Position numbers and translations under genes: made by a program
Notes under the pieces: generated by a model
The model's database searches: none
What the model was told of the DNA's origin: nothing
Seen by the model: the letters and a program-made list of their open reading frames with translations, nothing else
Shown: positions 41,014 through 50,744 of the stretch, piece by piece
Layout: every line of letters starts with the position of its first letter
Position numbering within the stretch: position 1 is the stretch's first letter
Assembly (NCBI RefSeq): GCF_008806345.1
Contig: NZ_VZZJ01000001.1
Span: 310,001-374,000 of the forward strand
Direction: 5' to 3'
Length of the DNA: 64,000 bases
Source: Methylobacterium planeticum
GTDB lineage: Bacteria; Pseudomonadota; Alphaproteobacteria; Rhizobiales; Beijerinckiaceae

Positions 41014-44000
41014 ATGGTTGAGGAAACGGACCAGGGACTTCGCTCGAAGCCGCCGGGCCGTCGCTGGCGCGGGGTCTGTCTCTGGACGGCCCTGTCGCTT
41101 GTCTTCCTGCTCGGGCTCGGCGCCGGGCTCGGCGTCCTGCGCCTGGCCTCCGGGCCCTTGCGGGTGGACGGTCTGTCGGAGCGGGTCGCCTCGGCCATCG
41201 CCGACCGGATCGGTCCGGGCTGGCACGTCTCCCTGCGCGACAGCGCGGTCGAACTCGACAGCGAGCGCTCCCTGGCGCTCCGCGTGGCCGGCCTCGACAT
41301 CCGCAACCCGCAGGGCGCGCTGGTGGTGCGGGCGCCGCTCGCGGTGGTCAGCCTCGACACCTGGGGCCTCCTGCGCCTCGCCGTCCAGCCCCGCTCGATC
41401 GAGTTCCGCGACCTGCAGATGACGGCCCTCGTCCACCGGGACGGGTCGATCGCCTTCGCGGCCTCCGAGCCCTCGCACCAGGGCGAGATCAAGCCGCACA
41501 CGCTGCCGAGCGTCGATCCGGCCCGCGGCGCGGTCTCGCCCCTCTCGGCGGCCGTGGCGTCGATCTTCGGCGTCGTTCTCGATTCCGCCGGGGTGGTCGG
41601 CGCCCTCGACCGCGCCCGCATCACCGATGCGCGCCTCACGCTGATCGACGACGATGCGCGCGAGCGGGCCGTGTTCGAGCACGTCAACGGGCTGTTCGGG
41701 CGCGACGCCAGCCAGGATGCGCGCATCTTCGAACTGCGCATCGACGGGCCGCGCGGGGAATGGCGCTTCGGCGGCACCCTGCGCGAGGCGGGCGGCTCGC
41801 ACCGGACCGGCATCATCACCCTCGACGACCTTCCGGTGACCGACCTCCTGCTGCTCTCGGGCCAGTCGCGGCTGCCGGTGACCACGGACCTGAAGCTCTC
41901 GGCCAAGGCCGACGTCGCGATCGATGCCGGCCGGATCGAGGGCATGAAGGCGACGATCCATACCAGCGACGGGAATTTCCTGATCGAGGAGAAGGACTTC
42001 AACCCGGTCACCGTCGAGAGCGTACGGGCCAGCGCCAGTTGGGACGAGCAGGCGCGGGTGATGAAGCTCGATTCCCTCGATTACCGCGGCGCCGGCAACG
42101 CCGTGCGCCTCTCCGGCGCCTGGACCGAGAGCCCGGCCGGGGCCGACAGCGCCTGGACGGCCACGCTGTCGGGCCGCGACGCGGTCCTGCGGGGCGCCGC
42201 CACGAGTGACAAGCCGGTCAAGATCGGCACCATCGACGCCCACCTGACCGGACGCGCCGGAGGCATCGCCATCGACGATTTCAGCGTCAGCGGGGAGGGC
42301 GTCCAGGGCCGCATCACCGGGACCGTCGGGACCACGGGCGACGATGACGGCCTGACCCTGCACATCACCGCAGCGAATACCGAGGCGCGCACCGCCATGC
42401 GCCTCTGGCCCGAGCACATCGCGCCCGCGGCCCGGAACTACTTGGTGGACGAGTTGCGCGGGGGCCGCGCCGACGCGGTCGACATCACCGTCGACATGTC
42501 GGCGGCCGAGCTGGCCTCCGCCACCAAGGGCGATCCGATGCCCGACAACGCGGTGCACATCGCCTTCTCGGTATCGGACGCGGCCCTGACTGTCAGCAAC
42601 GACGCGCCGCCCCTGACCCGCGGACGCGTCAACGGCGTCATCACCGGCCGCACGACGACGATCCGGGGCGTGACCGCCGACATCCGGATGCCGGACGGCC
42701 GCGCCCTAGCGATCTCGGACGGGACCTTCGTGATCCCGGAGATCACGCCCGACAAGGTCGTCGCGCAGATCGGCCTGCACCTCGGCGGGGGCGCCGACGC
42801 GCTCCTTGCGCTGCTGCAGACGAAGATGTTCAAGCCCCTGGTCAACGCCGACCTCGACCCCAACGCCGTCAAGGGCAACGCGGACCTGCGCATCGACTTC
42901 CCGCTGAACCTCAAGCACATCCCCGAACTGCCCGACCTTCCGGTGACCCTAAGCGGCTCGCTGACGGACCTCACGGTCGACAAGGCCTTCGGCAAGGAGA
43001 AGCTCGAATCGGGCAAGTTCGCGGTGAGCTACGACCGGAACGGCTTCGGGCTGAAGGGGGATGGCCGGATCGCCGGGTCGCCGGTCGGGATCGACCTGCG
43101 CCAGCCGAAGGTGGGCGGCGCCGGCGAGGCCGTGGTCAGCCTCAGCCTCGACGAGGCCCTGCGCGCCAAGAAGGGGCTCCCGGTCTCGCCCCAGCTCACG
43201 GGCGCGATCCCGGTCCGGGCCGTGGTCCCGATCGGACGCCCGGCCCGGACGCCCATCCGGGTCGAGGCCGACCTCGCGCGCGCCGGGATCGACGGGCTGG
43301 TCCCCGGCTTCGTCAAACCTCCGGGCAAGCCCGGCCGCCTCAGCTTCGCCCTCATCGACGGCGGGCCCGGCAACGCCATCGACCTGCGCGACATCGTGCT
43401 CGAGGCCGCGCCGGCGAGCGCCCGCGGCAGCGCCTCGATCAGCCAGGACGGGACCTTCGAGCGGGCCGAGCTCTCGGTACTGAAGCTCTCGCCCGGCGAC
43501 GACATGCGGGTCGTGCTCGAGCGGAACGGGGGCGGCTACCGCGTCAACGTGAAGGGCGCCGTCGGGGATGCGCGCCCGTTCCTGAAATCCCTCTCGGGCG
43601 GCGACGCCAAGTCGGCCAAGGATGCGAACCCGAAGGACATCGAGGCCGACATCGCCCTCAACATCCTCACGGGCTTCAACGACGAGGCGCTGACCGGCGC
43701 GAACCTCAAGCTGTCGCTGCGCGGGCGCGACGTGCGCTCGGCCAATTTCCAGGGCCGCTTCCGCTCCGCCCCCTTCACGGCGACCATCACGCGCGGCGAG
43801 CGGGGCGTGCCGGTGCTCGCGGTCGAGTCCCTCGACGCGGGCGCGACGCTGCGCTTCGTCGACATCTACAAGCGGATGTATGGCGGCAAGCTCGCGGTCA
43901 GCACCAACATGAACGACGGGCCGCAATCCGGCATCATCCAGATCCGCAGCTTCACGCTGCGCAACGAGCCGGCCCTGTCGAGCATCATGGCGGAGGGCCC

Positions 44001-44466
44001 GGCGAGCAACGAGGTGGTGGATTCCCGCGGGCGCAAGCGCATCGTGCAGGGGCAGGGCAGCGAGGTCACCTTCGACCGGATGCGGGCGAACTTCGTGCGC
44101 AACGGCAGCCGCGTCGACTTCACCGACGCGGCGATCTCGAACGCCGTCATGGGCTTCACCCTCTCGGGCTACCTCGACACCGGCAAGGAGCGCACGGACA
44201 TCAACGGCACCTTCGTGCCGCTCTACGGGCTGAACAACGTGGTGGCCCAGGTGCCGCTGTTCGGCCCCCTGCTCGCCGGCGGCCACAACGAGGGCTTGTT
44301 CGCCGTGAACTTCAACGTCTCCGGCCGGCTCGGCGCGCCGGAGGTGCGGGTGAACCCGCTCTCGGCCGTGGCGCCGGGGTTCCTGCGCAAGCTCTTCAGC
44401 GCCGGCGGCAGCGGCAGCGACGCCTTCGCGGACGGGCTCACCGGCAACGCGGCGAGCGACCGATAG
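41014..44466 (+). CDS. Large AsmA/YhdP-like protein with DUF3971
   Basis: This 1150-residue protein has a single N-terminal TM (GVCLWTALSLVFLLGLGAGLGVL) and a very long periplasmic beta-rich region. The visible repeats of strands such as GAVVSLSLDE and the C-terminal part (FVPLYGLNNVVAQVPLFGPLLAGGHNEGLFAVNFNVSGRLGAPEVRVNPLSAVAPGFLRKLF) are typical of the AsmA/YhdP superfamily of bridge-like lipid-transfer proteins. The last region is a known AsmA C-terminal signature. Such proteins span the periplasm to move phospholipids. ATG 41014 has AAGG upstream. It converges on tyrS. Confidence 0.85.
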   Translation: MVEETDQGLRSKPPGRRWRGVCLWTALSLVFLLGLGAGLGVLRLASGPLRVDGLSERVASAIADRIGPGWHVSLRDSAVELDSERSLALRVAGLDIRNPQGALVVRAPLAVVSLDTWGLLRLAVQPRSIEFRDLQMTALVHRDGSIAFAASEPSHQGEIKPHTLPSVDPARGAVSPLSAAVASIFGVVLDSAGVVGALDRARITDARLTLIDDDARERAVFEHVNGLFGRDASQDARIFELRIDGPRGEWRFGGTLREAGGSHRTGIITLDDLPVTDLLLLSGQSRLPVTTDLKLSAKADVAIDAGRIEGMKATIHTSDGNFLIEEKDFNPVTVESVRASASWDEQARVMKLDSLDYRGAGNAVRLSGAWTESPAGADSAWTATLSGRDAVLRGAATSDKPVKIGTIDAHLTGRAGGIAIDDFSVSGEGVQGRITGTVGTTGDDDGLTLHITAANTEARTAMRLWPEHIAPAARNYLVDELRGGRADAVDITVDMSAAELASATKGDPMPDNAVHIAFSVSDAALTVSNDAPPLTRGRVNGVITGRTTTIRGVTADIRMPDGRALAISDGTFVIPEITPDKVVAQIGLHLGGGADALLALLQTKMFKPLVNADLDPNAVKGNADLRIDFPLNLKHIPELPDLPVTLSGSLTDLTVDKAFGKEKLESGKFAVSYDRNGFGLKGDGRIAGSPVGIDLRQPKVGGAGEAVVSLSLDEALRAKKGLPVSPQLTGAIPVRAVVPIGRPARTPIRVEADLARAGIDGLVPGFVKPPGKPGRLSFALIDGGPGNAIDLRDIVLEAAPASARGSASISQDGTFERAELSVLKLSPGDDMRVVLERNGGGYRVNVKGAVGDARPFLKSLSGGDAKSAKDANPKDIEADIALNILTGFNDEALTGANLKLSLRGRDVRSANFQGRFRSAPFTATITRGERGVPVLAVESLDAGATLRFVDIYKRMYGGKLAVSTNMNDGPQSGIIQIRSFTLRNEPALSSIMAEGPASNEVVDSRGRKRIVQGQGSEVTFDRMRANFVRNGSRVDFTDAAISNAVMGFTLSGYLDTGKERTDINGTFVPLYGLNNVVAQVPLFGPLLAGGHNEGLFAVNFNVSGRLGAPEVRVNPLSAVAPGFLRKLFSAGGSGSDAFADGLTGNAASDR

Positions 44467-44509
44467 GGGATCATCCGCCTCGGCGCGAGACGGGTGGGCG
44501 GACAGGCCC

Positions 44510-44524
44510 TGTCCAGTGATCCGG
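44510..44524. terminator. Hairpin between the AsmA-like gene and tyrS
   Basis: GGACAGG and CCTGTCC (7 bp arms) around a single C lie in the 100-nt convergent gap. There is no T-run; tentative bidirectional terminator. Confidence 0.4.
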
Positions 44525-44566
44525 GAATCACCGGAGGGACACCGCGTCCCCTCCCGCTCCGCCGGC

Positions 44567-45844
44567 CTACTCGGCCCGCAGCAGGACGTGCTTCTTGCGC
44601 CCGAAGGAGAGCTTGATCACCCCGTCCGCCGTGAGGTCGGCCTCGCGCAGGAGCGCGCGCTCGTCGGTCACCGCCACGTCGTTGACGCGCAGGCCGCCGT
44701 TCTTGATCTGGCGCCGGGCCTCGCTCGTGGAGGGCACGAGCTTGGCGTGCTCCGGCCCGAAGGCCGTCAGGATCCCGAGGCCGGCTGTGAGGGCGGCGCG
44801 CGGCACCGTGACGGTCGGCAGATCCGCCGCGAGCGTCCCTTCCACGAAGGTCTTGCGCGCGGTCTCGGCGGCGGCCTCGGCCGCCTCGCGGCCGTGCATC
44901 AGGGTCGCCGCCTCGGTGGCCAGCACCTTCTTGGCCTCGTTGATCTCGGCGCCCCCGAGGCCCGCCAGCCGGTTGATCTCGTCCATCGGCAGCAGCGTGA
45001 ACAGCTTGAGGAAGCGGACCACGTCCGCATCCTCGGTGTTGCGCCAGAACTGCCAGTAATCGTAGGGGCTCAGCATCCCGGCATCGAGCCAGACGGCGCC
45101 GGCGGCGGTCTTGCCCATCTTGGCGCCGGAGGCGGTGGTGAGGAGCGGGCAGGTCAGGCCGTAGAGCTGCGGCGTGCCGAGGCGGCGGCCGAGATCGATG
45201 CCGTTGACGATGTTGCCCCACTGGTCCGAGCCGCCCATCTGCATGATGCAGTCGTAGCGCCGGTTCAGCTCCACGAAGTCGTAGGATTGCAGGATCATGT
45301 AGTTGAACTCCAGGAACGAGAGTTCCTGGTCGCGCTCGAGGCGCATCCGCACGCTGTCCATCGACATCATGCGGTTGACCGAAAAGTGCCGGCCGACGTC
45401 GCGCAACATCTCGATGTAGTTGAGCTTCGTCAGCCACTCGGCATTGTCGACCATCACGGCCCCGTTGCCGCCCTCGCCGAAGTCGAGGAAGCGCGCGAAG
45501 GTCTTCTTGATGCCCTCCTTGTTCTCCTCGATTTGCTCCAGCGTCAGGATCTTGCGCGCCTCGTCGCGGCCCGAGGGGTCGCCGACCCGGGTGGTGCCGC
45601 CGCCCATCAGGGCGATCGGCTTGCCGCCGGTCCTCTGCAGCCAGTGCAGCATCATGATCGACAGGAGGTGGCCGATATGGAGCGAGGCCGCCGTGCAATC
45701 GTAGCCCACATAGGTGGTGAGGCGCCCCTCGCTCGCGGCCGCGTCGATACCGGCGAGGTCCGAGGTCTGGTGGATGTAGCCGCGCTCGGTCAGGATCTTC
45801 AGGAAGTCGGACTTCGGCGCGATGCTCTCGGTCGGGGTCGTCAT
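44567..45844 (-). CDS. tyrS: Tyrosyl-tRNA synthetase
   Basis: The 425-residue length is normal for bacterial TyrRS. The HIGH motif appears as SLHIGHLLS near residue 55, and the KMSKS-type motif as [13 protein letters not shown] near residue 240. The tyrosine-binding phrase [20 protein letters not shown] lies between them. The C-terminal S4-type RNA-binding domain contains [23 protein letters not shown] 45844. It is divergent from anmK across about 140 nt. Confidence 0.97.
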   Translation of the reverse strand: MTTPTESIAPKSDFLKILTERGYIHQTSDLAGIDAAASEGRLTTYVGYDCTAASLHIGHLLSIMMLHWLQRTGGKPIALMGGGTTRVGDPSGRDEARKILTLEQIEENKEGIKKTFARFLDFGEGGNGAVMVDNAEWLTKLNYIEMLRDVGRHFSVNRMMSMDSVRMRLERDQELSFLEFNYMILQSYDFVELNRRYDCIMQMGGSDQWGNIVNGIDLGRRLGTPQLYGLTCPLLTTASGAKMGKTAAGAVWLDAGMLSPYDYWQFWRNTEDADVVRFLKLFTLLPMDEINRLAGLGGAEINEAKKVLATEAATLMHGREAAEAAAETARKTFVEGTLAADLPTVTVPRAALTAGLGILTAFGPEHAKLVPSTSEARRQIKNGGLRVNDVAVTDERALLREADLTADGVIKLSFGRKKHVLLRAE

Positions 45845-45984
45845 GGCAGGGTACGGGTCTCGGGGGTTCGGTGCGGGCGCGTGGCGCGGGACAGGATCGG
45901 GGAGCCCGTGCTAGCTCCTGCGCTGCGACACGATGCGCCGGCTCTTAGCAGGGCGCCCACGGAAAGGCACGGGGGCGGTTCGGA

Positions 45985-47118
45985 ATGACGATGATGCGGG
46001 CGATCGGGCTGATGAGCGGGACCTCCCTCGACGGGGTCGACGTCGCCCTGATCGAGACGGACGGCGAGACCGTCAAGGTCCTCAAGGGCCACAACAATTT
46101 CCTCGAGCCCCTCGGGCCGACGGGCTACCGCGGCTACGCGGACGACGAGAAGGCGCTGCTGCGGGCCGCCACCAAGGACGCCGAGAGCGTGGTCAGCCCG
46201 AGCGACCGCCCGGGCCGGCTGCCGGAGGCGGAGGGTTTCGTGACCGCGGCGCATGCCGAGGCCGTGGAACACTTCATGAACGATCACGGTCTCTCGGCCT
46301 CGGAGATCGACGTCATCGGCTTCCACGGCCAGACCGTGATCCACCGGCCCGACCACCGGCTCTCGATCCAGATCGGCGACGGGCAGGCGCTCGCCACCCG
46401 GCTCGGCATCCCGGTGGTCTCGGACCTGCGCCGGGCCGATATCGACGCGGGCGGGCAGGGGGCGCCCCTGGTGCCGATCTTCCACAAGGCGCTGGCGGAG
46501 GCCTCGGGCTTCGACGGCCCGTTCGGCATCCTGAATATCGGGGGCGTGGCGAACGCCACCCTGATCGATTCGCGCGGCAACATCATCGCCTTCGACACCG
46601 GGCCCGGGAACGCCCTGATCGACGAGTGGATGCAGGAGCGGGAGAACAAGAACCTCGACGACGGCGGCCGCACCGCCGCCCGGGGGCGACCCGACGAGCC
46701 GCTCCTCGCCTGGCTCCTGACGCACCCGTTCTTCGTCCGCCGGCCGCCGAAATCCCTCGACCGGAACTGGTTCTCGCACAAGCTCGCGGGCCAGCTCTCC
46801 ACCGAGGACGGGGCCGCGACCCTCACGGCCTTCACAGCCCGCGCCGTGGCCCGCGCCCTCGACCACGCCCCCGAGATCCCGACCCGCTGGATCGTGGCGG
46901 GGGGCGGCGCCCGCAACGGCGAGCTCGTGCGCCTGCTGAACTACCACCTGCGCGCCGAGATCACGACCGCGGACGCGATCGGCTGGTCCTCGGCCTATCT
47001 CGAGGCGCAGGCCTTCGCGCATCTCGCGGTGCGCTCGCTCAAGGGCCTGCCGATCACCTTCCCGTCCACCACCGGCGTGCGCGAGGCGATCACCGGGGGA
47101 GTGCTGGCGCGGCCGTGA
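45985..47118 (+). CDS. anmK: Anhydro-N-acetylmuramic acid kinase
   Basis: AnmK phosphorylates 1,6-anhydro-MurNAc released during peptidoglycan recycling. The 377-residue protein shows IGLMSGTSLDGVDVALIETDG at the N-terminus, IGFHGQTVIHRP, GILNIGGVANATLID, FDTGPGNALIDEWM and the C-terminal ATP-site glycines WIVAGGGARNGELVRLL. The start at 45985 follows GGAATG; a second Met three codons later is possible. It is divergent from tyrS. Confidence 0.96.
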   Translation: MTMMRAIGLMSGTSLDGVDVALIETDGETVKVLKGHNNFLEPLGPTGYRGYADDEKALLRAATKDAESVVSPSDRPGRLPEAEGFVTAAHAEAVEHFMNDHGLSASEIDVIGFHGQTVIHRPDHRLSIQIGDGQALATRLGIPVVSDLRRADIDAGGQGAPLVPIFHKALAEASGFDGPFGILNIGGVANATLIDSRGNIIAFDTGPGNALIDEWMQERENKNLDDGGRTAARGRPDEPLLAWLLTHPFFVRRPPKSLDRNWFSHKLAGQLSTEDGAATLTAFTARAVARALDHAPEIPTRWIVAGGGARNGELVRLLNYHLRAEITTADAIGWSSAYLEAQAFAHLAVRSLKGLPITFPSTTGVREAITGGVLARP

Positions 47119-47124
47119 GCCGAC

Positions 47125-47150
47125 GGCGCCCGCCCGGAACACCGGGCGCC
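47125..47150 (+). terminator. Terminator-like hairpin after anmK
   Basis: GGCGCCCG (47125-47132) pairs with CGGGCGCC (47143-47150) across a 10-nt loop, 6 nt after the anmK stop. No T-run follows. Confidence 0.5.
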
Positions 47151-47239
47151 CGACCGAGACAGCCGCGGAGGAGGGTTGTGCCGAGCGCCCGGCCCCGGGA
47201 TTTGTGGGCCGGGCGATCCCGCGCTAGAGCGGGCGAGCC

Positions 47240-48343
47240 ATGTCGCACAACAGCTTCGGCCACCTCTTCCGCGTCACCACCTTCGGCGAGAGCCACGGGG
47301 TCGCCCTCGGCTGCGTCGTCGACGGCTGCCCCCCCGGGCTGCCCCTCGAGGCCGAGGAGATCCAGGCCGAGCTCGACCGGCGCAAGCCCGGCCAGTCGCG
47401 CTTCACCACGCAGCGCCGCGAGGCCGACCAGGTGCGGATCCTGTCCGGCGTGTTCGCGGACGACCGCACGGGCGGGCGCCAGCTCACCACCGGCACCCCG
47501 ATCGCCCTGATGATCGAGAACACCGACCAGCGCTCGAAGGATTATTCGGAGATCCGAGACAGCTACCGGCCGGGCCATGCCGACTACACCTACGACGCGA
47601 AGTACGGTTTTCGCGATTACCGCGGCGGCGGGCGCTCCTCGGCGCGCGAGACCGCGGCCCGGGTCGCGGCCGGCGCCATCGCCCGCAAGGTGCTGCCCCA
47701 GGGCGTGGCGATCCGGGCGGCCCTCGTCCAGATGGGCCCGCACGCGATCGACCGGGCGAACTGGGACTGGGACGAGACCGGGCGCAACCCATTCTTCTGC
47801 CCCGACGCCGCGGCGGCGGCGCGCTACGAGACCTATCTCGACGCCATCCGCCGGGACGGCTCCTCGGTCGGCGCCGTGATCGAGGTGGTGGCCGAGGGCG
47901 TGCCGCCGGGCCTCGGCGCCCCGGTCTACGGCAAGCTCGACGCGGACCTCGCGGCGGCCATGATGTCGATCAACGCCGTCAAGGGCGTCGAGATCGGCGA
48001 CGGCTTCGCCGCCGCGGCCCTGCGCGGCGAGGACAACGCCGACGAGATGCGGGCGAGCAACGACGGCAGGCCGGTCTTCCTCGCCAACCACGCGGGCGGC
48101 ATCCTGGGGGGCATCTCGTCGGGCCAGCCCGTCATCTGCCGGTTCGCCGTCAAGCCGACCTCCTCGATCCTGACCCCGCGCCGCTCGGTCGACCGGGACA
48201 ACCGCGACGTCGACGTGGTCACCAAGGGCCGCCACGACCCCTGCGTCGGCATCCGCGCCGTGCCGGTGGCCGAGGCCATGATGGCCTGCGTCCTCGCCGA
48301 TCACTATCTGCGCCATCGAGGGCAGGTCGGCGCCCGCGCCTGA
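47240..48343 (+). CDS. aroC: Chorismate synthase
   Basis: AroC makes chorismate from EPSP using reduced FMN, the last shikimate step. The 367-residue sequence has the signatures [19 protein letters not shown] at residues 14-32, [27 protein letters not shown] near residue 112, and the C-terminal [18 protein letters not shown] 47240. The ribB gene follows 37 nt later on the same strand, a likely operon joining aromatic and flavin supply. Confidence 0.97.
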   Translation: MSHNSFGHLFRVTTFGESHGVALGCVVDGCPPGLPLEAEEIQAELDRRKPGQSRFTTQRREADQVRILSGVFADDRTGGRQLTTGTPIALMIENTDQRSKDYSEIRDSYRPGHADYTYDAKYGFRDYRGGGRSSARETAARVAAGAIARKVLPQGVAIRAALVQMGPHAIDRANWDWDETGRNPFFCPDAAAAARYETYLDAIRRDGSSVGAVIEVVAEGVPPGLGAPVYGKLDADLAAAMMSINAVKGVEIGDGFAAAALRGEDNADEMRASNDGRPVFLANHAGGILGGISSGQPVICRFAVKPTSSILTPRRSVDRDNRDVDVVTKGRHDPCVGIRAVPVAEAMMACVLADHYLRHRGQVGARA

Positions 48344-48380
48344 CCGGCCTCCCGCCCCCGCATTCGAAGAGACGACGTCC

Positions 48381-49460
48381 GTGCCCCATTCCAGCGTCAC
48401 CGAGGCCATCGAGGCCTTCGCCCGCGGCGAGATCGTGGTCGTCACCGACGACGACGACCGCGAGAACGAGGGCGACCTCGTCGTCGCGGCCTCCCTCTGC
48501 ACGCCGGAGAAGATGGCCTTCATCATCCGCAACACCTGCGGCATCGTCTGCGCGCCGGTCACCCAGGCGGAGGCGCGGCGCCTGCGCCTCGACCCGATGG
48601 TCGCCTCGAACGACGCGCCGCTCGGCACCGCCTTCACGGTGACGGTGGACGTCAAGCACGGGCTCACCACCGGGATCTCGGCCGAGCAGCGCTGCAACAC
48701 CGTGCGGGCGCTCGCCAACGGCAACATGGGGGCGGCCGACTTCGTGCGGCCGGGCCACGTCTTCCCGCTGATCGCCAAGGACGGCGGCGTGCTGATGCGC
48801 TCCGGCCATACGGAGGCGGCGGTCGATCTGTGCAGGCTCGCGAGCCTGCCGCCCGTGGGGGTGATCTGCGAGCTCGCCAACGACGACGGCACCGTGATGA
48901 AGGGGCCGCAGATCGACGCTTTTGCCGATACGCACGGCCTCAGGCGCGTCTCGGTGGCGGATCTGATCGCCTACCGGCAGGCCCGCGACAAGCTCGTCGA
49001 GCGGGTCGGCCACTTCCCGGTCAGGACCGAGTTCGGCGAGATGACGGGCTACGTCTACACGACGCCCTTCGAGACCATCCAGCAATTCGCCTTCGTGCAC
49101 GGCCGCATCGGCGACGGGCGCGACCTGCTGGTGCGGCTGCACCGCTCGAACGTGGTGGCGGACGTGATCGAGGGCGGCAAGCAGATCGGCTGCGTGATGC
49201 GCCGCTTCGCCAGGGAGGGCCGCGGCGTCCTCGTGTACCTGCGCGACGGCACCGCCGGCGTGCCGCTCTCGCGCTTTTCCGAGGAGGAGGGCACGGAGGC
49301 GCAACGGGTGCGCCAGTGGCGCGAGGTCGGCCTCGGCGCCCAGATCCTGCGCGACCTCGGCGTGGTCTCGATCCGCAACCTCTCGACCTCGTCGCGGGCC
49401 TATGTGGGCCTCTCGGGCTTCGGCATCGAGATGCTCGGCGACGAGCCCCTCGACGGCTGA
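48381..49460 (+). CDS. ribB: 3,4-Dihydroxy-2-butanone 4-phosphate synthase with degenerate GCHII-like C-terminus
   Basis: RibB converts ribulose 5-phosphate to DHBP for riboflavin synthesis. The N-terminal domain (to about residue 205) has the acidic DDDDRENEGDLVVAA, TCGIVCAPVT, FTVTVD and RSGHTEAAVDL signatures. The C-terminal ~150 residues align with the GTP cyclohydrolase II fold. They lack the zinc-binding cysteine cluster, so only the DHBP synthase activity is expected. Such proteins are usually called RibB or RibBA-like. GTG 48381. It is probably co-transcribed with aroC. Confidence 0.92.
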   Translation: MPHSSVTEAIEAFARGEIVVVTDDDDRENEGDLVVAASLCTPEKMAFIIRNTCGIVCAPVTQAEARRLRLDPMVASNDAPLGTAFTVTVDVKHGLTTGISAEQRCNTVRALANGNMGAADFVRPGHVFPLIAKDGGVLMRSGHTEAAVDLCRLASLPPVGVICELANDDGTVMKGPQIDAFADTHGLRRVSVADLIAYRQARDKLVERVGHFPVRTEFGEMTGYVYTTPFETIQQFAFVHGRIGDGRDLLVRLHRSNVVADVIEGGKQIGCVMRRFAREGRGVLVYLRDGTAGVPLSRFSEEEGTEAQRVRQWREVGLGAQILRDLGVVSIRNLSTSSRAYVGLSGFGIEMLGDEPLDG

Positions 49461-49495
49461 GCCGCGCGGGACCGGGTCGCCTCGGCGGCGGCGGC

Positions 49496-50497
49496 TCAGA
49501 GGTCGCGCATCCACGACAGCAGCAGGGCGGCCTGCTCGTCGTGGACCTCCCGCCGGAAGGTCGCGTCGACGTCCCGCGGGTTGACCCCGTACCGGCGGCG
49601 GAAGGCGCGGCTGAAGATCTTCTCGCAATCGAAGCCGCAGGCGTAGGCCAGGGTCGAGATGCGGGGACGCGGGCCGCCCTCGAGCCCCGACAGGACGCGC
49701 ATGGCCCGGGCGAGCCGGCGCCCGCGGATGTAGCGGATGACGCCGCCTTCCGCCTCGAACAGGGCGTAGAGGGGCGTGCGCGACAGGCCGAACCGGGCCG
49801 TCAGCATCTCCAGGCCGAGGTCCTCGCGCGCCAGGTTCTCCTCGATGAACTGCCGGACCGCGACGCCCAGCACCGTCTCGCGGTCGTGGGCGCCGTCCGT
49901 CGGGGCCGTGAGGGCGGCGTTGCACAAAGCCAGGGTCGCCGAGACCACGTGGTCGAGGCGCATCGGGTCGGCGTTCTCCAGGCAGTGGCGCATGGTGCGC
50001 AGATGCGCCGCCAGGAGCTTGAGCAGCGGCGTCTCGCGGGCCGGGAGCCGCGCGGCGTGGAGGTTCGCGATCTCGCCGACCCGCGCGTCGAAGGCCCGGC
50101 GCGGGATGCACAGGTTGATCCCCGTCAGCCCCTTGGAGGCGAAGCGCGCCTCCTGCGTCAGGTCGAAGACCACGAAGCTGCGCGGCCGGATCGGCACCTC
50201 CCCGGAGCGGGTCTCCAGGCACGTCTCCCCCGACAGGCTGAGATGCAGCAGGACGTGGTCGACGGCCTGGGCGGCGATCCGGGTGCGGGTGCGCTCGACG
50301 GTCTGGGCCGACGCCTTGACCGCCCCGAGCAGCATCCGGTCGAGGTGGTAGCAGCGCAGGCCGATATCGGTCGGGAAGGGCGCGGCCGGGTCCACCCGGA
50401 TATCGAAGAAGGGCGCGATCATCCCGCGCCAGACTTTCAGCCGGACCTTATCATCCTGGATATGTGCAAGTCTCGGATCAACTACTTTTAATTGCAT
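49496..50497 (-). CDS. AraC-family transcriptional regulator
   Basis: This 333-residue regulator has an N-terminal ligand- or dimer-type domain like AraC_binding_2 (VPIRPRSFVVFDLTQEARFASKG) and a C-terminal pair of HTHs. HTH1 is around LEMLTARFGLSRTPLYALFEAEG. HTH2 is STLAYACGFDCEKIFSRAFRRRYGVNPRD. The usual SPxxYR-type ending is NPRDVDATFRRE. Its promoter region is shared with the flagellin gene, where 21-bp-spaced direct repeats typical of AraC-type sites occur. The signal is unknown. ATG 50497. Confidence 0.9.
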   Translation of the reverse strand: MQLKVVDPRLAHIQDDKVRLKVWRGMIAPFFDIRVDPAAPFPTDIGLRCYHLDRMLLGAVKASAQTVERTRTRIAAQAVDHVLLHLSLSGETCLETRSGEVPIRPRSFVVFDLTQEARFASKGLTGINLCIPRRAFDARVGEIANLHAARLPARETPLLKLLAAHLRTMRHCLENADPMRLDHVVSATLALCNAALTAPTDGAHDRETVLGVAVRQFIEENLAREDLGLEMLTARFGLSRTPLYALFEAEGGVIRYIRGRRLARAMRVLSGLEGGPRPRISTLAYACGFDCEKIFSRAFRRRYGVNPRDVDATFRREVHDEQAALLLSWMRDL

Positions 50498-50606
50498 AAT
50501 TGCAGCATATCCGGCCGTCCGCCCGCGTATTTAGTGCGGATCGGCTGATTTGCACATGGGTCGTCCGACTGGACTTCGACGAGGATTGCGGAACCCGACT
50601 ACGGTA

Positions 50607-50638
50607 CGAAACATACCTTTTATAGGACAAATCATACC
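50607..50638. promoter_or_regulatory. Direct repeats spaced 21 bp, candidate AraC-type operator
   Basis: CGAAACATACC (50607-50617) and CAAATCATACC (50628-50638) match at 9 of 11 positions and start exactly 21 bp apart, two helical turns, the spacing of AraC-family half-sites. They lie in the 247-nt region between the AraC-type gene (minus) and the flagellin gene (plus), 106 nt before the flagellin ATG. Confidence 0.45.
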
Positions 50639-50744
50639 ATCAAGACTGCGAACAAAGCCGGGCATTTAGCTTCGGATAAACTGCGGACCCTCACCCTCTG
50701 GACTGTCTTTCACCCGAACGACGCAACCAGAAAGGTTACGCATC

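Noticed and set aside
50653..50679. CAAA-N15-TCGGATAA before the flagellin gene, similar to a sigma-28 promoter
   Set aside because: Only partial match, and flagellins of this group are usually sigma-54 or otherwise controlled; kept as a curiosity only.
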